DNA from: Kaistia defluvii
Lineage (GTDB): Bacteria > Pseudomonadota > Alphaproteobacteria > Rhizobiales > Kaistiaceae
Assembly: GCF_026343955.1 (NCBI RefSeq)
Contig: NZ_JAPKNI010000004.1
Coordinates: 1 to 64,000 of the forward strand
DNA: 64,000 bases
Direction of reading: 5' to 3'
Part shown: piece after piece, positions 1 to 9,486 of the stretch
Layout of the letters: each line of letters opens with the position of its first letter
Numbering within the stretch: the first letter of the stretch is position 1
Position numbers and translations under genes: made by a program
Notes under the pieces: generated by a model
What the model saw: the letters and a program-made list of their open reading frames with translations, nothing else
Databases searched by the model: none
What the model was told of the DNA's origin: nothing

Positions 1-744
1 CTGGGCTGAGCCGCCTGAGCGCCGGGTCAGGACCGGCGCCGGCGGGTCGAGCGGCGGGGTACGGGTCGCAGCCTCATATTCCGGTGCGACCAGACCGGCC
101 GAAATGACCAGCTTCGCGGCCTCCTCCACCGTCATGTCGAGTTCGATCAGTTCGGCACGGCGCACGAACATCATGAAGCCGGCGGTGGGGGCCGGGGTCG
201 GCGGCAGGAAGACGGTCACCCATTCCTCGCCGTCCTGGCTGATCCGCTGCCGGATCTCGCCTTTCGTCTCCGTCGCGATGAAAACGATCGACCACACGCC
301 CTTGCGCGGAAATTCGAACAGCGCCGCCTTCTGGAACGACTTGCCGCCCTTGCCAGAGAGCACGGTCTCGAACAGCTGCTTGAGGGCGCTGTAGAGATTG
401 CGGACCAGCGGCGTGTGGTTCAGCAGTTGCTCGCCCATGCGCACCAGCGAGCGCCCGACGAAATTGGCCGTCAGGAAACCGAGCAGCGTCAACGCCACGA
501 CAGCGACAAACACGCCGAAGCCGGGCACGGAAAAGGGCAGATAGGCGTCGGGGCTGTATTCGAGCGGAATGACCGGCTTCACCCAGCCATCGATCCATTT
601 GATCAGGGACCAGGTCAGGTAGATCGTGATCGAGATCGGCGCGGCGATGACCAGACCGGTCAAAAAGTAGTTCCGCAACCGCTTGATCAGCCGACTGCCA
701 CCCGTTTCACCGGCTGGAGGGAGTTGGGGTTCCTGAAAGCTCAT
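1..744 (-). CDS. DUF502 family membrane protein (3' end outside window)
   Basis: The reading frame starts at the ATG at 744 and runs open to base 1 without a stop, so 248 residues are visible and the C-terminus is missing. Two hydrophobic segments lie at about residues 25-46 and 74-96, followed by a soluble region with the pattern typical of DUF502 proteins (GxxLVRMGEQLLNHTPLVRNLYSALKQ-like). The visible tail is rich in proline and serine. The family's molecular function is not established; it is an inner-membrane protein often found near glmS or recG in alphaproteobacteria. It lies 142 bp downstream of glmS on the same strand, with a hairpin between them. Confidence 0.85.
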   Translation of the reverse strand, partial: MSFQEPQLPPAGETGGSRLIKRLRNYFLTGLVIAAPISITIYLTWSLIKWIDGWVKPVIPLEYSPDAYLPFSVPGFGVFVAVVALTLLGFLTANFVGRSLVRMGEQLLNHTPLVRNLYSALKQLFETVLSGKGGKSFQKAALFEFPRKGVWSIVFIATETKGEIRQRISQDGEEWVTVFLPPTPAPTAGFMMFVRRAELIELDMTVEEAAKLVISAGLVAPEYEAATRTPPLDPPAPVLTRRSGGSAQ

Positions 745-772
745 TCCACCGCCCACGCGCCTGAATCATGCC

Positions 773-799
773 TGCCAGCCGCCATTATGACGGCTGGCA
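773..799. terminator. Hairpin between glmS and the DUF502 gene
   Basis: Perfect 9-bp arms TGCCAGCCG (773-781) and CGGCTGGCA (791-799) enclose a 9-nt loop. It lies 3' of glmS and upstream of the DUF502 start. No T-run follows on the minus strand, so it is either a weak terminator or a 3'-end stabilising hairpin. Confidence 0.4.
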
Positions 800-886
800 T
801 ACGGATGACCAGAGGATACTCCCTGGCAACGGGGGCGCCGTAGAAATCGTTCCGGCGGGCGCGGCGCCGCGATTGTCGCGGCCCGG

Positions 887-2707
887 CTACTCGACGGTGA
901 CGGACTTGGCGAGGTTGCGCGGCTGGTCGACGTCCGTCCCCATGAAGACGGCCGTGTGATAGGCCAGCAATTGCACCGGGATCGTATAGACCAGCGCCGT
1001 CACGCTGGAGGGCATTTCGGGCAGGATGATCGTCGCCATCGTATCCATGGCGGCCGCCTCGGCGCCCTTCCGGTCGGTGATCAGGATGATCCTGCCGCCA
1101 CGCGCCGCAACTTCCTGCATGTTCGAGACAGTCTTCTCAAAGATCTGGTCGTAGGGGGCGATGACGACGACGGGCATGTCCTCGTCAATCAGCGCGATCG
1201 GGCCGTGCTTCAATTCGCCGGCGGCGTAGCCCTCGGCATGGATATAGGAGATTTCCTTGAGCTTCAGCGCGCCTTCGAGCGCGATCGGATAGCTGGTGCC
1301 ACGGCCGAGATACAGGCAGTGCTTGACCTTGGCGAGGTCGCGCGCCAGCGCCTCGATCTTCGCGTCGAGCTTCAGCGCCTCATGCATCAGGCGCGGCACT
1401 TCGCTGAGCGCGCGCACCAGCGCCTGCTCTTCGTCGCCGCTCAACACGCCGCGCGCCTTGCCGGCGGCGACGGCGGTCGCGGCCAGCACGGAAAGCTGCG
1501 CCGTGAAGGCCTTGGTCGAGGCGACGCCGATTTCCGGACCCGCCAGCGTCGGCAGCACGAAATCCGCCTCGCGGGCGATCGTCGATTCGCGGACATTGAC
1601 GACCGCGGCGATCTTCTGGCCTTCGCCCTTGGCATAGCGGAGCGATGCCAGCGTGTCGGCCGTCTCGCCCGACTGCGAGATGACGATGGAAAGGCCGTTC
1701 TTCGACAGCGGCTGCTCGCGATAGCGGAACTCCGACGCGATATCGATGTCGACCGGCAGCCGCGCATAGCGCTCGAACCAGTATTTCGCCACGAAGCCCG
1801 CAAAGAAGGCCGTGCCGCAGGCGGTGATCGACAGCCGATCGATCGCGGCGAAATCGATGCCGGCCGGAAGCTTGGCGCTGCCGTTCACCAGGTCGAGATA
1901 ATGCGCCAGCGTGTGGGCGACGACTTCCGGCTGCTCATGGATTTCCTTGACCATGAAGTGGCGGTAGTTGCCCTTGTCGACGACATGGGTGGTGCCCTGC
2001 AAGCGCGTCAGCGGCCGCTCCACGGGATTGCCCGCCTCGTCATAGATCGCGGCGCTGGTGCGCGTCAGCACGACCCAGTCGCCGTCGTTCAGATAGGTGA
2101 TCTCATCGGTGAACGGCCCGAGCGCGATGGCGTCGGAGCCGAGGAACATCTCGCCCTCGCCCCAGCCGATCGCCAGCGGGCTGCCGCGGCGCGCGCCGAT
2201 CAGCAGGTCTTCCTCGCCCTCGAACAGGAAGGCGAGCGAGAACGCCCCCGTCAGCCGGCCAAGAACCGCCTGCACGGCATCCTTCGGCGACAGGCCTGCG
2301 GCGAGATTGACCGTCACCAGATGGGCGATCACCTCGGTATCCGTATCGGAGGAGAAGGCGCGGCCGGCCGCTTCCATCTCCAGTCGCAACTCGCGGAAAT
2401 TCTCGATGATACCGTTATGGACGACGGCCAGGCGCTCCGTGGCATGCGGATGGGCGTTGCGCTCGGTCGGCGCGCCATGCGTCGCCCAGCGCGTGTGACC
2501 GATGCCCGAGAGACCGAAGCGCGGCGAGCCGGCCAGCTTCAGGTCGAGATTGCGCAGCTTCCCCTCGGCGCGCAGGCGGTCGAGGTGACCGCCTTCCAGT
2601 GTCGCGATCCCGGCGGAATCATAGCCGCGATATTCCAGCCGCTTCAGCGCATCGACCAGCAGTGGCGCGACGGGCGTCCGGCCCAGAATGCCGATAATTC
2701 CGCACAT
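887..2707 (-). CDS. glmS: Glutamine--fructose-6-phosphate aminotransferase (isomerizing)
   Basis: Makes glucosamine-6-phosphate from fructose-6-phosphate and glutamine, the entry step to UDP-GlcNAc for peptidoglycan and lipid A; cytosolic. The 606-residue protein begins MCGIIG, so Cys2 becomes the N-terminal nucleophile of the glutaminase domain (about 1-215). Two SIS sugar-isomerase domains follow (SQSGETADTL in the first), and the C-terminus PRNLAKSVTVE is the family signature end. The frame is open 28 codons further upstream, but processing at Cys requires this start. It lies 125 bp downstream of glmU, which makes the final product of the same pathway. No ribozyme is expected in this group and I see none. 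Confidence 0.98.
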   Translation of the reverse strand: MCGIIGILGRTPVAPLLVDALKRLEYRGYDSAGIATLEGGHLDRLRAEGKLRNLDLKLAGSPRFGLSGIGHTRWATHGAPTERNAHPHATERLAVVHNGIIENFRELRLEMEAAGRAFSSDTDTEVIAHLVTVNLAAGLSPKDAVQAVLGRLTGAFSLAFLFEGEEDLLIGARRGSPLAIGWGEGEMFLGSDAIALGPFTDEITYLNDGDWVVLTRTSAAIYDEAGNPVERPLTRLQGTTHVVDKGNYRHFMVKEIHEQPEVVAHTLAHYLDLVNGSAKLPAGIDFAAIDRLSITACGTAFFAGFVAKYWFERYARLPVDIDIASEFRYREQPLSKNGLSIVISQSGETADTLASLRYAKGEGQKIAAVVNVRESTIAREADFVLPTLAGPEIGVASTKAFTAQLSVLAATAVAAGKARGVLSGDEEQALVRALSEVPRLMHEALKLDAKIEALARDLAKVKHCLYLGRGTSYPIALEGALKLKEISYIHAEGYAAGELKHGPIALIDEDMPVVVIAPYDQIFEKTVSNMQEVAARGGRIILITDRKGAEAAAMDTMATIILPEMPSSVTALVYTIPVQLLAYHTAVFMGTDVDQPRNLAKSVTVE

Positions 2708-2832
2708 GTTGCAGTTTCCCCGTTCGCGATGCCTTCGAGGCGGCATCCTAGTCCAAGTCAGATCCGAGCGCCTCTTAGCCTTTCGGGCCAAGTGCCGGAA
2801 ATCACTTCCTGTTTCTTGCCTTCACCGACGGC

Positions 2833-4188
2833 CTAGACGCGGACGCGCTTGGTCTTGGCCTTCAGCTCGCGGAAGCGGGCGGCCCAGCCCGGTTTCTCCA
2901 CCTGTCGGCCACGCGCGATCGCCAGCGCATCCGGCGCGACATCCTCGGTAATGACGCTGCCCGAGGCGACATAGCCGCCGTCGCCGATCGTCACCGGCGC
3001 GACCAGCACGCTGTTGGAGCCGATGAAGGCGCCCTCGCCGATCACGGTCAGCGCCTTGTCATAGCCGTCGTAATTGCCCGTGACCGTGCCCGCGCCGACA
3101 TTCGCCTCGGCACCGACCTTGGCGTCGCCGATATAGGTCAAATGGCTGATCTTGGCGCCGGCGCCGATCTCGGCGTTCTTCACCTCGACGAAATTGCCGA
3201 CCTTGCTCTTCGGGCCCAACTGCGCGCCGGGACGAAGCCGTGCGAACGGCCCGATCTCGGCGCCGCGCTCCAGATGGGCGCCGGTCAGATGTGAAAAGGC
3301 GTGGATGACGACGCCCTCATCGACCGTGACGCCGGGACCGAAGAACACGTTCGGCTCGATGACCACGTCGCGCGAAAGCTTCGTGTCATGCGCCAGGAAA
3401 ACGGTCTCCGGCGCGGTCATGGTCACGCCGGCGAGCAGGGCTGCCTGCCGCGCGCGGTCCTGCCAGATGCGCTCGACATCGGCGAGCTCGGCGCGCGTGT
3501 TGACGCCGCCGACCTCCGCCGCATCCGCCTCGATGGCGACCACGCCGAGGCCGCGCCGGTTGGCGATCTCGACCGCGTCGGTCAGGTAGAATTCACCCTT
3601 GGCGTTGTTGTTCTCGACGGCATCCAGCAGCGCCAGGATCGTCTCGCCACGAAAGCCCATAAGCCCGGCATTGCAGAAGCCGATGGCGCGCTCCTCGTCG
3701 CTCGCCTCGCGCTCCTCGCGGATCGCCAGCAACTGCCCGTCGCGTTCGATCAGGCGGCCATAGCCGGTCGGAACCTCCGGGCGGAAGCCGAGCACGACGA
3801 CGCTGGCGCCCTGGGCCAATTCGGCCCGCATCCGGGCCAGCGTCTCGGCGGTGACGAGCGGCGTATCGCCATAGAGCACCAGCACGTCATCGGCGGCGAT
3901 TTCCAGCGCCTCGCGCGCCGCCAGCACGGCGTGCGCCGTGCCGAGACGCTCGACCTGCTCGACCAGCACCGCCGAGGGCGCGGCCTTGGCGGCGAAGTCG
4001 CGCACCGCGCCCGCGCCATTGCCGACGACGACGGCGAAACGGTCGATGCCGGCGCCGGTCGCGGTCTTCAGCACATGGCCGATCATCGGCAGGCCAGCGA
4101 CGGGATGCATCACCTTGGGCAGGGACGATCGCATGCGGGTGCCCTCGCCTGCGGCGAGCACGATGGCGAGCGAAGAGCGATCCGGCAT
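2833..4188 (-). CDS. glmU: Bifunctional GlmU: UDP-GlcNAc pyrophosphorylase / GlcN-1-P acetyltransferase
   Basis: Acetylates glucosamine-1-phosphate and then transfers UMP to it, giving UDP-GlcNAc in the cytosol. The 451-residue protein has the N-terminal nucleotidyltransferase motif [15 protein letters not shown] near residue 11 and LYGDTP further on. The C-terminal half is a left-handed beta-helix of imperfect hexapeptide repeats (for example [28 protein letters not shown]), with the acetyltransferase signature GNYDGYDK. Length fits the family (about 450). It is transcribed ahead of glmS, forming a two-gene amino-sugar unit. Confidence 0.98.
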   Translation of the reverse strand: MPDRSSLAIVLAAGEGTRMRSSLPKVMHPVAGLPMIGHVLKTATGAGIDRFAVVVGNGAGAVRDFAAKAAPSAVLVEQVERLGTAHAVLAAREALEIAADDVLVLYGDTPLVTAETLARMRAELAQGASVVVLGFRPEVPTGYGRLIERDGQLLAIREEREASDEERAIGFCNAGLMGFRGETILALLDAVENNNAKGEFYLTDAVEIANRRGLGVVAIEADAAEVGGVNTRAELADVERIWQDRARQAALLAGVTMTAPETVFLAHDTKLSRDVVIEPNVFFGPGVTVDEGVVIHAFSHLTGAHLERGAEIGPFARLRPGAQLGPKSKVGNFVEVKNAEIGAGAKISHLTYIGDAKVGAEANVGAGTVTGNYDGYDKALTVIGEGAFIGSNSVLVAPVTIGDGGYVASGSVITEDVAPDALAIARGRQVEKPGWAARFRELKAKTKRVRV

Positions 4189-4276
4189 GGTTCCTCCAGG
4201 AGAGCGAAGCGGTGGCGCGTAGCTATGGCCCGAAAAGCCTAAATAGCTATTGCCGCATTTTTGGGATGGTCCGAAA

Positions 4277-5014
4277 TCAGCCGATCCGCGACAGCGCGGG
4301 GAAGGTTTCGAGCAGCCAGAACGACATCGCCGTCATCTGGCCGGTCAGGAACAGCACGCCGGCGAGAATCAGGAAGATGCCCATCGCCTTCTCGACCATC
4401 GGCATGTAGCGACGGAACCGGCGCAAGCCGCCGATGAAGCGTTCGGCAAAGCCGGCGGCGATCATGAAGGGAATGCCGAGGCCGAGCGAGTAGATCGCCA
4501 GCAGCCCTGCGCCGCGGCCGACCGTATCCTGCGAACCGGCAACCGCGAGAATCGCCGCCAGCACGGGGCCAATGCAGGGCGTCCAGCCAAAGGCGAAGGC
4601 AAGGCCCAGCACATAGGCGCCGACCAGGCCGCCGGGCTGGTTGGCCACCTGCACCCGCGCCTCGCGCTGCAGGAAAGCGATGCGGAAGACGCCGAGGAAA
4701 TGCAGGCCCATGACGATGATCACGAGGCCGGCGACGATGGAGAGGATCTCCTGCTGCCGCGCGACGATCCGGCCGAGCACCGAGGCCGTCGCCCCGAGCA
4801 GCACGAAGACGGTGGTGAAGCCCAAGACGAAGGCGAAGGAAGAGCGCAGCACCATGCGCCGGATGCGGCCATCCGCCTTGGTTCCCGCCACCTCGTCGAG
4901 GCTGAGCCCCGTCACGTAGCAGAGATAGGGGGGCACCAGCGGCAGCACGCAGGGCGAAATGAAGGAAAGCAGCCCTGCGATCAGGGCGCCCCAGAGCGTT
5001 ACGTCTGACGGCAT
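4277..5014 (-). CDS. ccdA: CcdA/DsbD-type thiol-disulfide transmembrane protein
   Basis: A 245-residue membrane protein with about six hydrophobic segments. It carries the two cysteine motifs of CcdA-type reductant transporters: [10 protein letters not shown] (Cys22) in the first helix and TPCIGPVLA in the middle of the chain. The family passes electrons from cytosolic thioredoxin across the inner membrane, usually for cytochrome c maturation. No other cytochrome c biogenesis gene lies beside it here. It stands between glmU (same strand, 88 bp beyond its stop) and the divergent sugar kinase. Confidence 0.9.
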   Translation of the reverse strand: MPSDVTLWGALIAGLLSFISPCVLPLVPPYLCYVTGLSLDEVAGTKADGRIRRMVLRSSFAFVLGFTTVFVLLGATASVLGRIVARQQEILSIVAGLVIIVMGLHFLGVFRIAFLQREARVQVANQPGGLVGAYVLGLAFAFGWTPCIGPVLAAILAVAGSQDTVGRGAGLLAIYSLGLGIPFMIAAGFAERFIGGLRRFRRYMPMVEKAMGIFLILAGVLFLTGQMTAMSFWLLETFPALSRIG

Positions 5015-5222
5015 GGCTTCTCGGTCGTTGCGGCAGAAAACTTCGACGATCCGGCGGATGCCACCGGCGCAAGGCCGTTATAGGGCAAAGGCGGCGATGA
5101 AACACGAGGGACATCGGATCGCACCCCGGCGCGGACCGACGCGACGCGTCGAAGCGGCTTGGCGGCGCGCCGCGCTTCGGCTAATGGGCATGGACGACAC
5201 AGACCAGCGGGAGAAGACCGAA

Positions 5223-6158
5223 ATGATCGTGAGTTGCGGCGAGGCACTGATCGACTTCCTGCCGGTCAAGGATGCGGCGGGGAACGATTCCTATCAGCCG
5301 AAAGTCGGCGGCTCGCCGTACAACGTGGCCCTGACCGCCGGCCGACTGGGCAATCATACCGGTTTCCTGGGCGGCATCTCGACCGATTTCTTCGGCGAGA
5401 TGCTGGTCGAGGAACTGAAGCGCTCGCTGGTCAGCCTGAAATATGTCGGCTTCTCGGCGCGGCCCACCACGCTCGCCTTCGTCAGCCTGCTGCATGACGA
5501 GCCGCAATACGCCTTCTTCGACGAGAATTCCGCCGGACGCCTGCACGATCCGGCCGCGCATGAGCCGATCGGCGACGAGGTCGAGGCGATCCACTTTGGT
5601 TCGATCTCGCTGATCCCCGAGCCCAGCGTCAGCCGTCTTGCCGCCGTGATGGATGCCAATCGCGGCAAGCGGGTGCTCTGTTACGACCCCAATGTCCGTC
5701 CGACGCTGATCCACGACCGCGACGCGTTCATCGCCAATGTCGAAAGCTTCGCGCATGGTGCCGACATCGTGAAGATCTCCGGCGCCGATCTCGAATGGCT
5801 CTATCCGGGTGTCGAGGCGGAGATGGTCGCGAGCGGCTGGCTCGCCGCCGGCACGGGTCTCGTCGTCGTCACGCGCGGCGGCAATGGCGTCACCGCCTAT
5901 ACCCCGAGCGGTTCGGTGTTCAGCCCGGTCATCCCCGTCACCATCGCCGACACGGTGGGCGCCGGCGACAGCTTCACCGGCGGCCTGCTGGCGCGGCTCT
6001 CCGAGAAGGGCCACCTGACGATCGAGGGGGTGCGCAACATCGACCCTGTCGCCCTCAAGGACGCGCTCGATTTCGCCAACCGCGTCGCCGCGATCACCTG
6101 CTCGCGCGCCGGCGCCAACCCGCCCTGGCGCAGCGAACTGGTCGAAGCCGAAGCCTGA
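5223..6158 (+). CDS. PfkB-family carbohydrate kinase (fructokinase-like)
   Basis: A ribokinase/PfkB-fold kinase of 311 residues that phosphorylates a sugar with ATP in the cytosol. It begins MIVSCGEALIDFLP, has the sugar-binding GGSPYNVALTAGRLG segment near residue 28, and the C-terminal DTVGAGDSFTGGLL motif holding the catalytic Asp and anion hole. These are closest to fructokinases, but substrate cannot be fixed by sequence. The ATG at 5223 is preceded by GGGAG; an in-frame ATG about 39 bp upstream is possible but adds residues unlike the family. It is followed after only 9 bp by the CPT-like gene. Confidence 0.9.
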   Translation: MIVSCGEALIDFLPVKDAAGNDSYQPKVGGSPYNVALTAGRLGNHTGFLGGISTDFFGEMLVEELKRSLVSLKYVGFSARPTTLAFVSLLHDEPQYAFFDENSAGRLHDPAAHEPIGDEVEAIHFGSISLIPEPSVSRLAAVMDANRGKRVLCYDPNVRPTLIHDRDAFIANVESFAHGADIVKISGADLEWLYPGVEAEMVASGWLAAGTGLVVVTRGGNGVTAYTPSGSVFSPVIPVTIADTVGAGDSFTGGLLARLSEKGHLTIEGVRNIDPVALKDALDFANRVAAITCSRAGANPPWRSELVEAEA

Positions 6159-6167
6159 GGCTTCGAC

Positions 6168-6827
6168 GTGGCGCCGGCCCCTCGCCCTGGCTGGATCGTC
6201 ATCCTGAACGGCGCGCCGCGATCCGGAAAATCGAGCATCGCGGCCGCCATCCAGGAGAGCTTCGACGGCGCTTGGATGAGCCTTGGCGTCGACGCCCATG
6301 TCAACGCCATCACGCCACCGCGCTTTCGGCCGGGCATCGGCCTTCGTCCCGGCGGCGAGCGGCCGGATCTCGAGCCGCTTCTCCCGGCCTTCTACGCTGC
6401 GCTCTACGAATCGATCGCGGCGCATAGCCGGCTCGGGCTCGACGTCGTCGTCGATGTCGGCCATCACGACGATTATTCGCGGCCGCTGCGCATCCTGCCG
6501 GATTGCGCCCGCCGGCTCGCCGGCCTGCCAGTTCTGTTCGTCGGCGTCCGCTGTCCCATCGAAACCAATATGCAGCGGCGTCGCGCCGGGCAGGTGGGGC
6601 GCGAGGGCCTCTACGCCGTGGGCACCGCCGGGGAGCCCGTCCCCGCCCCGGTCCAGCGCTGGCAGAACGCCGTGCATGTCCCCGGCATCTACGATCTCGA
6701 ACTCGACACGTCGCAGCTCACGCCAGCCGAGTGCGCCGCCCGGATCCTTGCGCGCCTGACGGACGGCATCCCGCGCCCGACGGCCTTCGAACGGCTGGTT
6801 GAATTGGCGCCGCTCACGGAAAGCTGA
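6168..6827 (+). CDS. Chloramphenicol phosphotransferase-like P-loop protein
   Basis: A 219-residue P-loop phosphotransferase-like protein starting at GTG 6168. Near the N-terminus it has IVILNGAPRSGKSSIA, a Walker A of the type found in chloramphenicol 3-O-phosphotransferase (CPT), then a Walker B-like DVVVDVGHH stretch. CPT itself inactivates chloramphenicol, but most family members near sugar genes have unknown substrates. The 9-bp gap to the upstream PfkB kinase suggests co-translation, so a small-molecule kinase role linked to that enzyme is as likely as antibiotic resistance. Confidence 0.7.
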   Translation: MAPAPRPGWIVILNGAPRSGKSSIAAAIQESFDGAWMSLGVDAHVNAITPPRFRPGIGLRPGGERPDLEPLLPAFYAALYESIAAHSRLGLDVVVDVGHHDDYSRPLRILPDCARRLAGLPVLFVGVRCPIETNMQRRRAGQVGREGLYAVGTAGEPVPAPVQRWQNAVHVPGIYDLELDTSQLTPAECAARILARLTDGIPRPTAFERLVELAPLTES

Positions 6828-6894
6828 TCGCCTCGGTGACACAAATCGCCTTCTGGTCACGTATGAGGACTAACAGCGATTGCATGAGGTCCCG

Positions 6895-7836
6895 ATGAAT
6901 CGATCCGCTACGCCGGCCGCCCGTCTCTATCCCTGGCAGGATAGGAAGGGTGAATTCTCCGCCCTGAAGGCCATCGTCTTCGTCGGCGTGTTCCTGCCCG
7001 GCCTGTGGCTCGTGGCACGCGCCATGATGGGGACGCTTGGTCCGCGCCAGATGATCGAGATCAACCACCAGACCGGCCTCTGGGCGGTGCGGTTCCTGCT
7101 GCTGACGCTGGCCATCACGCCGCTGCGCCATGTCTGGCGCTGGCCGGAACTGGTTTTCGTCCGGCGCACGCTCGGCAATGCGGTGTTCGCCTATGGGCTG
7201 ATCCACCTGGTCGCCTATGCCGGTGATCTCGCCTGGGACGTGCCGAAGGTGATCTCGGAGATCTTCGCCCGCGTCTATCTCACCATCGGGCTGATGGTGC
7301 TGATCCTGCTGACGCCGCTGGCCGTTACCTCGACCAATGGCATGATGAAGCGCATGGGTGGCCTCAACTGGCGCCGCCTGCACCATCTCGTCTATCCCAT
7401 CATCCTGCTGGCAGCGCTGCACTTTTTCCTGCAGTCGAAGCTCGGCGTCACCGAGCCCATCGTCATCACCGCCGTCGCGATCTGGCTGCTCACCTGGCGC
7501 CTGCTCGCGGCCTGGCTCGGCGAGGCGCGGATCGCCACCCTGCCCGCCACGCTGGCGCTGGGCGCTACCATGACGGTCGCCACGGCGTTCGGCGAGGCGC
7601 TCTACTACTATCTGAAGATCGGCGTCGCCTTCAGCCGCGTCCTGCCGACCAATTTCAACCCCGCCGCCGGCATCCGCCCAGCCTGGATCATCGGCGGCAT
7701 CGTTCTCGCCGTGCTGGCGGTGGCGGTTTTCCGCCGCTTCCTGCCGGCGAAGAAATCGGCCCGGCGTTCGGCCCGTCAGCCCGGCGTCGCCGCGAAACCG
7801 GAAGCCTCGTCGCAGCCGCAGGGAAACGCCGCATAG
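6895..7836 (+). CDS. msrQ: Heme-binding membrane subunit MsrQ of a periplasmic methionine sulfoxide reductase
   Basis: A ferric-reductase-like membrane protein of 313 residues with about six helices and conserved histidines (for example RRLHHLVYPIILLAALHFF). In MsrPQ, MsrQ passes electrons from the quinone pool or flavin to the periplasmic molybdoenzyme MsrP, which repairs methionine sulfoxide. The ATG at 6895 has GAGG five bases before it, better than the in-frame TTG at 6880. A C-terminal extension of Lys/Arg/Pro/Ala follows the last helix. msrP, normally adjacent, is absent here. The 3' end overlaps the convergent amidohydrolase gene by 61 bp. Confidence 0.9.
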   Translation: MNRSATPAARLYPWQDRKGEFSALKAIVFVGVFLPGLWLVARAMMGTLGPRQMIEINHQTGLWAVRFLLLTLAITPLRHVWRWPELVFVRRTLGNAVFAYGLIHLVAYAGDLAWDVPKVISEIFARVYLTIGLMVLILLTPLAVTSTNGMMKRMGGLNWRRLHHLVYPIILLAALHFFLQSKLGVTEPIVITAVAIWLLTWRLLAAWLGEARIATLPATLALGATMTVATAFGEALYYYLKIGVAFSRVLPTNFNPAAGIRPAWIIGGIVLAVLAVAVFRRFLPAKKSARRSARQPGVAAKPEASSQPQGNAA

Positions 7837-9311
7837 CGCTCGACGCGATACGGTTTCATCGACAGCCCCCGGCAGAAGCCGGTCACGGCCTCCTCCAGCC
7901 TTTCGACCTTGGCGATCTCGCCGGCGTTCAGTTCCAGCATGCGGTCGCGCGCCGCTTCCGCCTTGTCGGCGAGCGACGCCATGTCGGAGGCGAGGTGTCG
8001 GCCATCGCGGACGATGAACCTGCCGTCGACCATGACATGCCGCACGGCGGTCGCGTCCTCGGCGAAGACCAGTTGCGTCGCCGGGTCGTTGATCGGCATC
8101 CAGTTGGGGTGATCGAGGCTGAGGAAGACGATGTCGGCGCGCTTGCCGGGCGCGATGGCGCCGACATGGTCGAAGCCGGCCATCCGCGCCCCGCCCCGCG
8201 TCGCCGCATCGATGATTTCGGGCGCGGTCAGCCAGCGGCGGTGGTCCGGCTGGCGGACGGCGGCGACCTGGCCGGCGGCGCGCATCGCCTCATACATGTT
8301 CTGGTTATCCGACGAGACCGCGCCGTCCGTACCGATGGCGAGGTTGATGCCGCGTTCCAGCATTTTGCGCGCATCGGCAATGCCCGAGCCGAGCCGCATG
8401 TTGCTACCGGCATTGTGCGAGATGGACGAGCCACGGTCGGCGACGCGACGCAGGTCGTCATCGTCGAGCCAGATGCCATGCGCGATCGAGAAATGCGGCC
8501 CGAGGACGCCCAGGTCGTCGACATGGGCCAGCATGGTCTTGCCATACCTGGCGATCGCCGAGACGGCCTGCATCTTGGCCTCGCCAATATGGCTCTGGAT
8601 GACCGTGCCATGCTCGCGCGCCAGCCTGTCGCAGCCAAGCATCAGTTCGTCCGAGCAGACCAGCGGAATGGTCGGCGCGATGCCAAGCTTGACGTGGTCC
8701 CGGTCGTGCGGCCAGCGCTTCAGCGCCTCGTCCATCAGCGCCAGAACCCGGTCGGTGGCCGGCGCGCCGTCGATTTTCGCCAGCGCGCGCAGATCGTCGG
8801 GCAGGCTTTCAACCAGGCCCGGAATGCCGCGATAGAAGGTCGTATCGGCCAGCATCGGCGCCATCACGGCGCGAATGCCGGCGTCGCGATAGGCTTGGCC
8901 CATCGCCTCCAGTTCCTCGATCGAGGCGACCGGCAGGCCGAAGGTCAGGTCGAAGGCGAGCGTGCAGCCCTTCATCGCCATCTCGACCGCGCCGAGATAG
9001 GTGTTGAGATACTTCATCTCCAGCGTCTGGTTGGCGAAGCGCGCCGGGGTCGCCAGCAGCAGGAGCTCCAGATTGAAGCGGTCGCGATAGCCGCGCGTCA
9101 GCGCCCCGGTGCCATGGGTGTGGCCGTTGACGAGACCCGGATGCAGCAGATGCCGGCGGGCATCGACGACCTCCGCATCGTCCGGCGCGGTGAGACCGGG
9201 CGCGCCGATCTCGAGGATCGCCCCGTCGCGGATCAGGATATCGCGCAGCGGCGCCGCCCTGGCCCCCGCATCGAGAAGGCGGCCACCCCGGATGATCTTG
9301 AATTCACGCAT
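7776..9311 (-). CDS. Metal-dependent amidohydrolase (TRZ/ATZ-type)
   Basis: A 511-residue amidohydrolase-superfamily enzyme of the S-adenosylhomocysteine/atrazine-chlorohydrolase type. The metal-binding HxH motif is NGHTHG at residues 62-67; later ligands appear in QSHIGE, SHNAGSNMRLGSG and GTDGAVSSDN. Such enzymes remove an amino, chloro or related group from heterocycles; the actual substrate is not predictable. It starts at ATG 9311 and its last 61 bp overlap the convergent end of msrQ. The C-terminal region after residue 460 resembles no motif I can name. Confidence 0.85.
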   Translation of the reverse strand: MREFKIIRGGRLLDAGARAAPLRDILIRDGAILEIGAPGLTAPDDAEVVDARRHLLHPGLVNGHTHGTGALTRGYRDRFNLELLLLATPARFANQTLEMKYLNTYLGAVEMAMKGCTLAFDLTFGLPVASIEELEAMGQAYRDAGIRAVMAPMLADTTFYRGIPGLVESLPDDLRALAKIDGAPATDRVLALMDEALKRWPHDRDHVKLGIAPTIPLVCSDELMLGCDRLAREHGTVIQSHIGEAKMQAVSAIARYGKTMLAHVDDLGVLGPHFSIAHGIWLDDDDLRRVADRGSSISHNAGSNMRLGSGIADARKMLERGINLAIGTDGAVSSDNQNMYEAMRAAGQVAAVRQPDHRRWLTAPEIIDAATRGGARMAGFDHVGAIAPGKRADIVFLSLDHPNWMPINDPATQLVFAEDATAVRHVMVDGRFIVRDGRHLASDMASLADKAEAARDRMLELNAGEIAKVERLEEAVTGFCRGLSMKPYRVERYAAFPCGCDEASGFAATPG

Positions 9312-9486
9312 CGATTTCCCCTCTGACCCGGTCCGGCCCTGTCGCCCTTGACCATGCTAGATCGCCGCTCGTCATCCGTCAGCCGCCACAGCATCGCCCG
9401 GCGCATGGTGCACCGCAATATTCGCTTGTCGGCGATTTAAGACAGCATTACTGTCCTATTGCATCAATGCGTTTCGGAGATGGCCC

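Noticed and set aside
2708-2832. glmS ribozyme in the glmU-glmS gap
   Set aside because: The ribozyme is characteristic of Gram-positive bacteria, the gap is short, and I see no matching core.
956-2836. 626-codon open frame antisense to glmS
   Set aside because: It is the high-GC shadow of glmS; composition is His/Arg/Asp-rich without any family resemblance, and no ribosome binding site is present.
6168-6827. Chloramphenicol resistance gene
   Set aside because: The P-loop and general fold match CPT, but the coupling with a sugar kinase and lack of resistance context do not support a resistance claim.
5181-6860. 559-codon antisense frame across the PfkB and CPT-like genes
   Set aside because: Shadow frame in GC-rich DNA; both sense genes have clear motifs.
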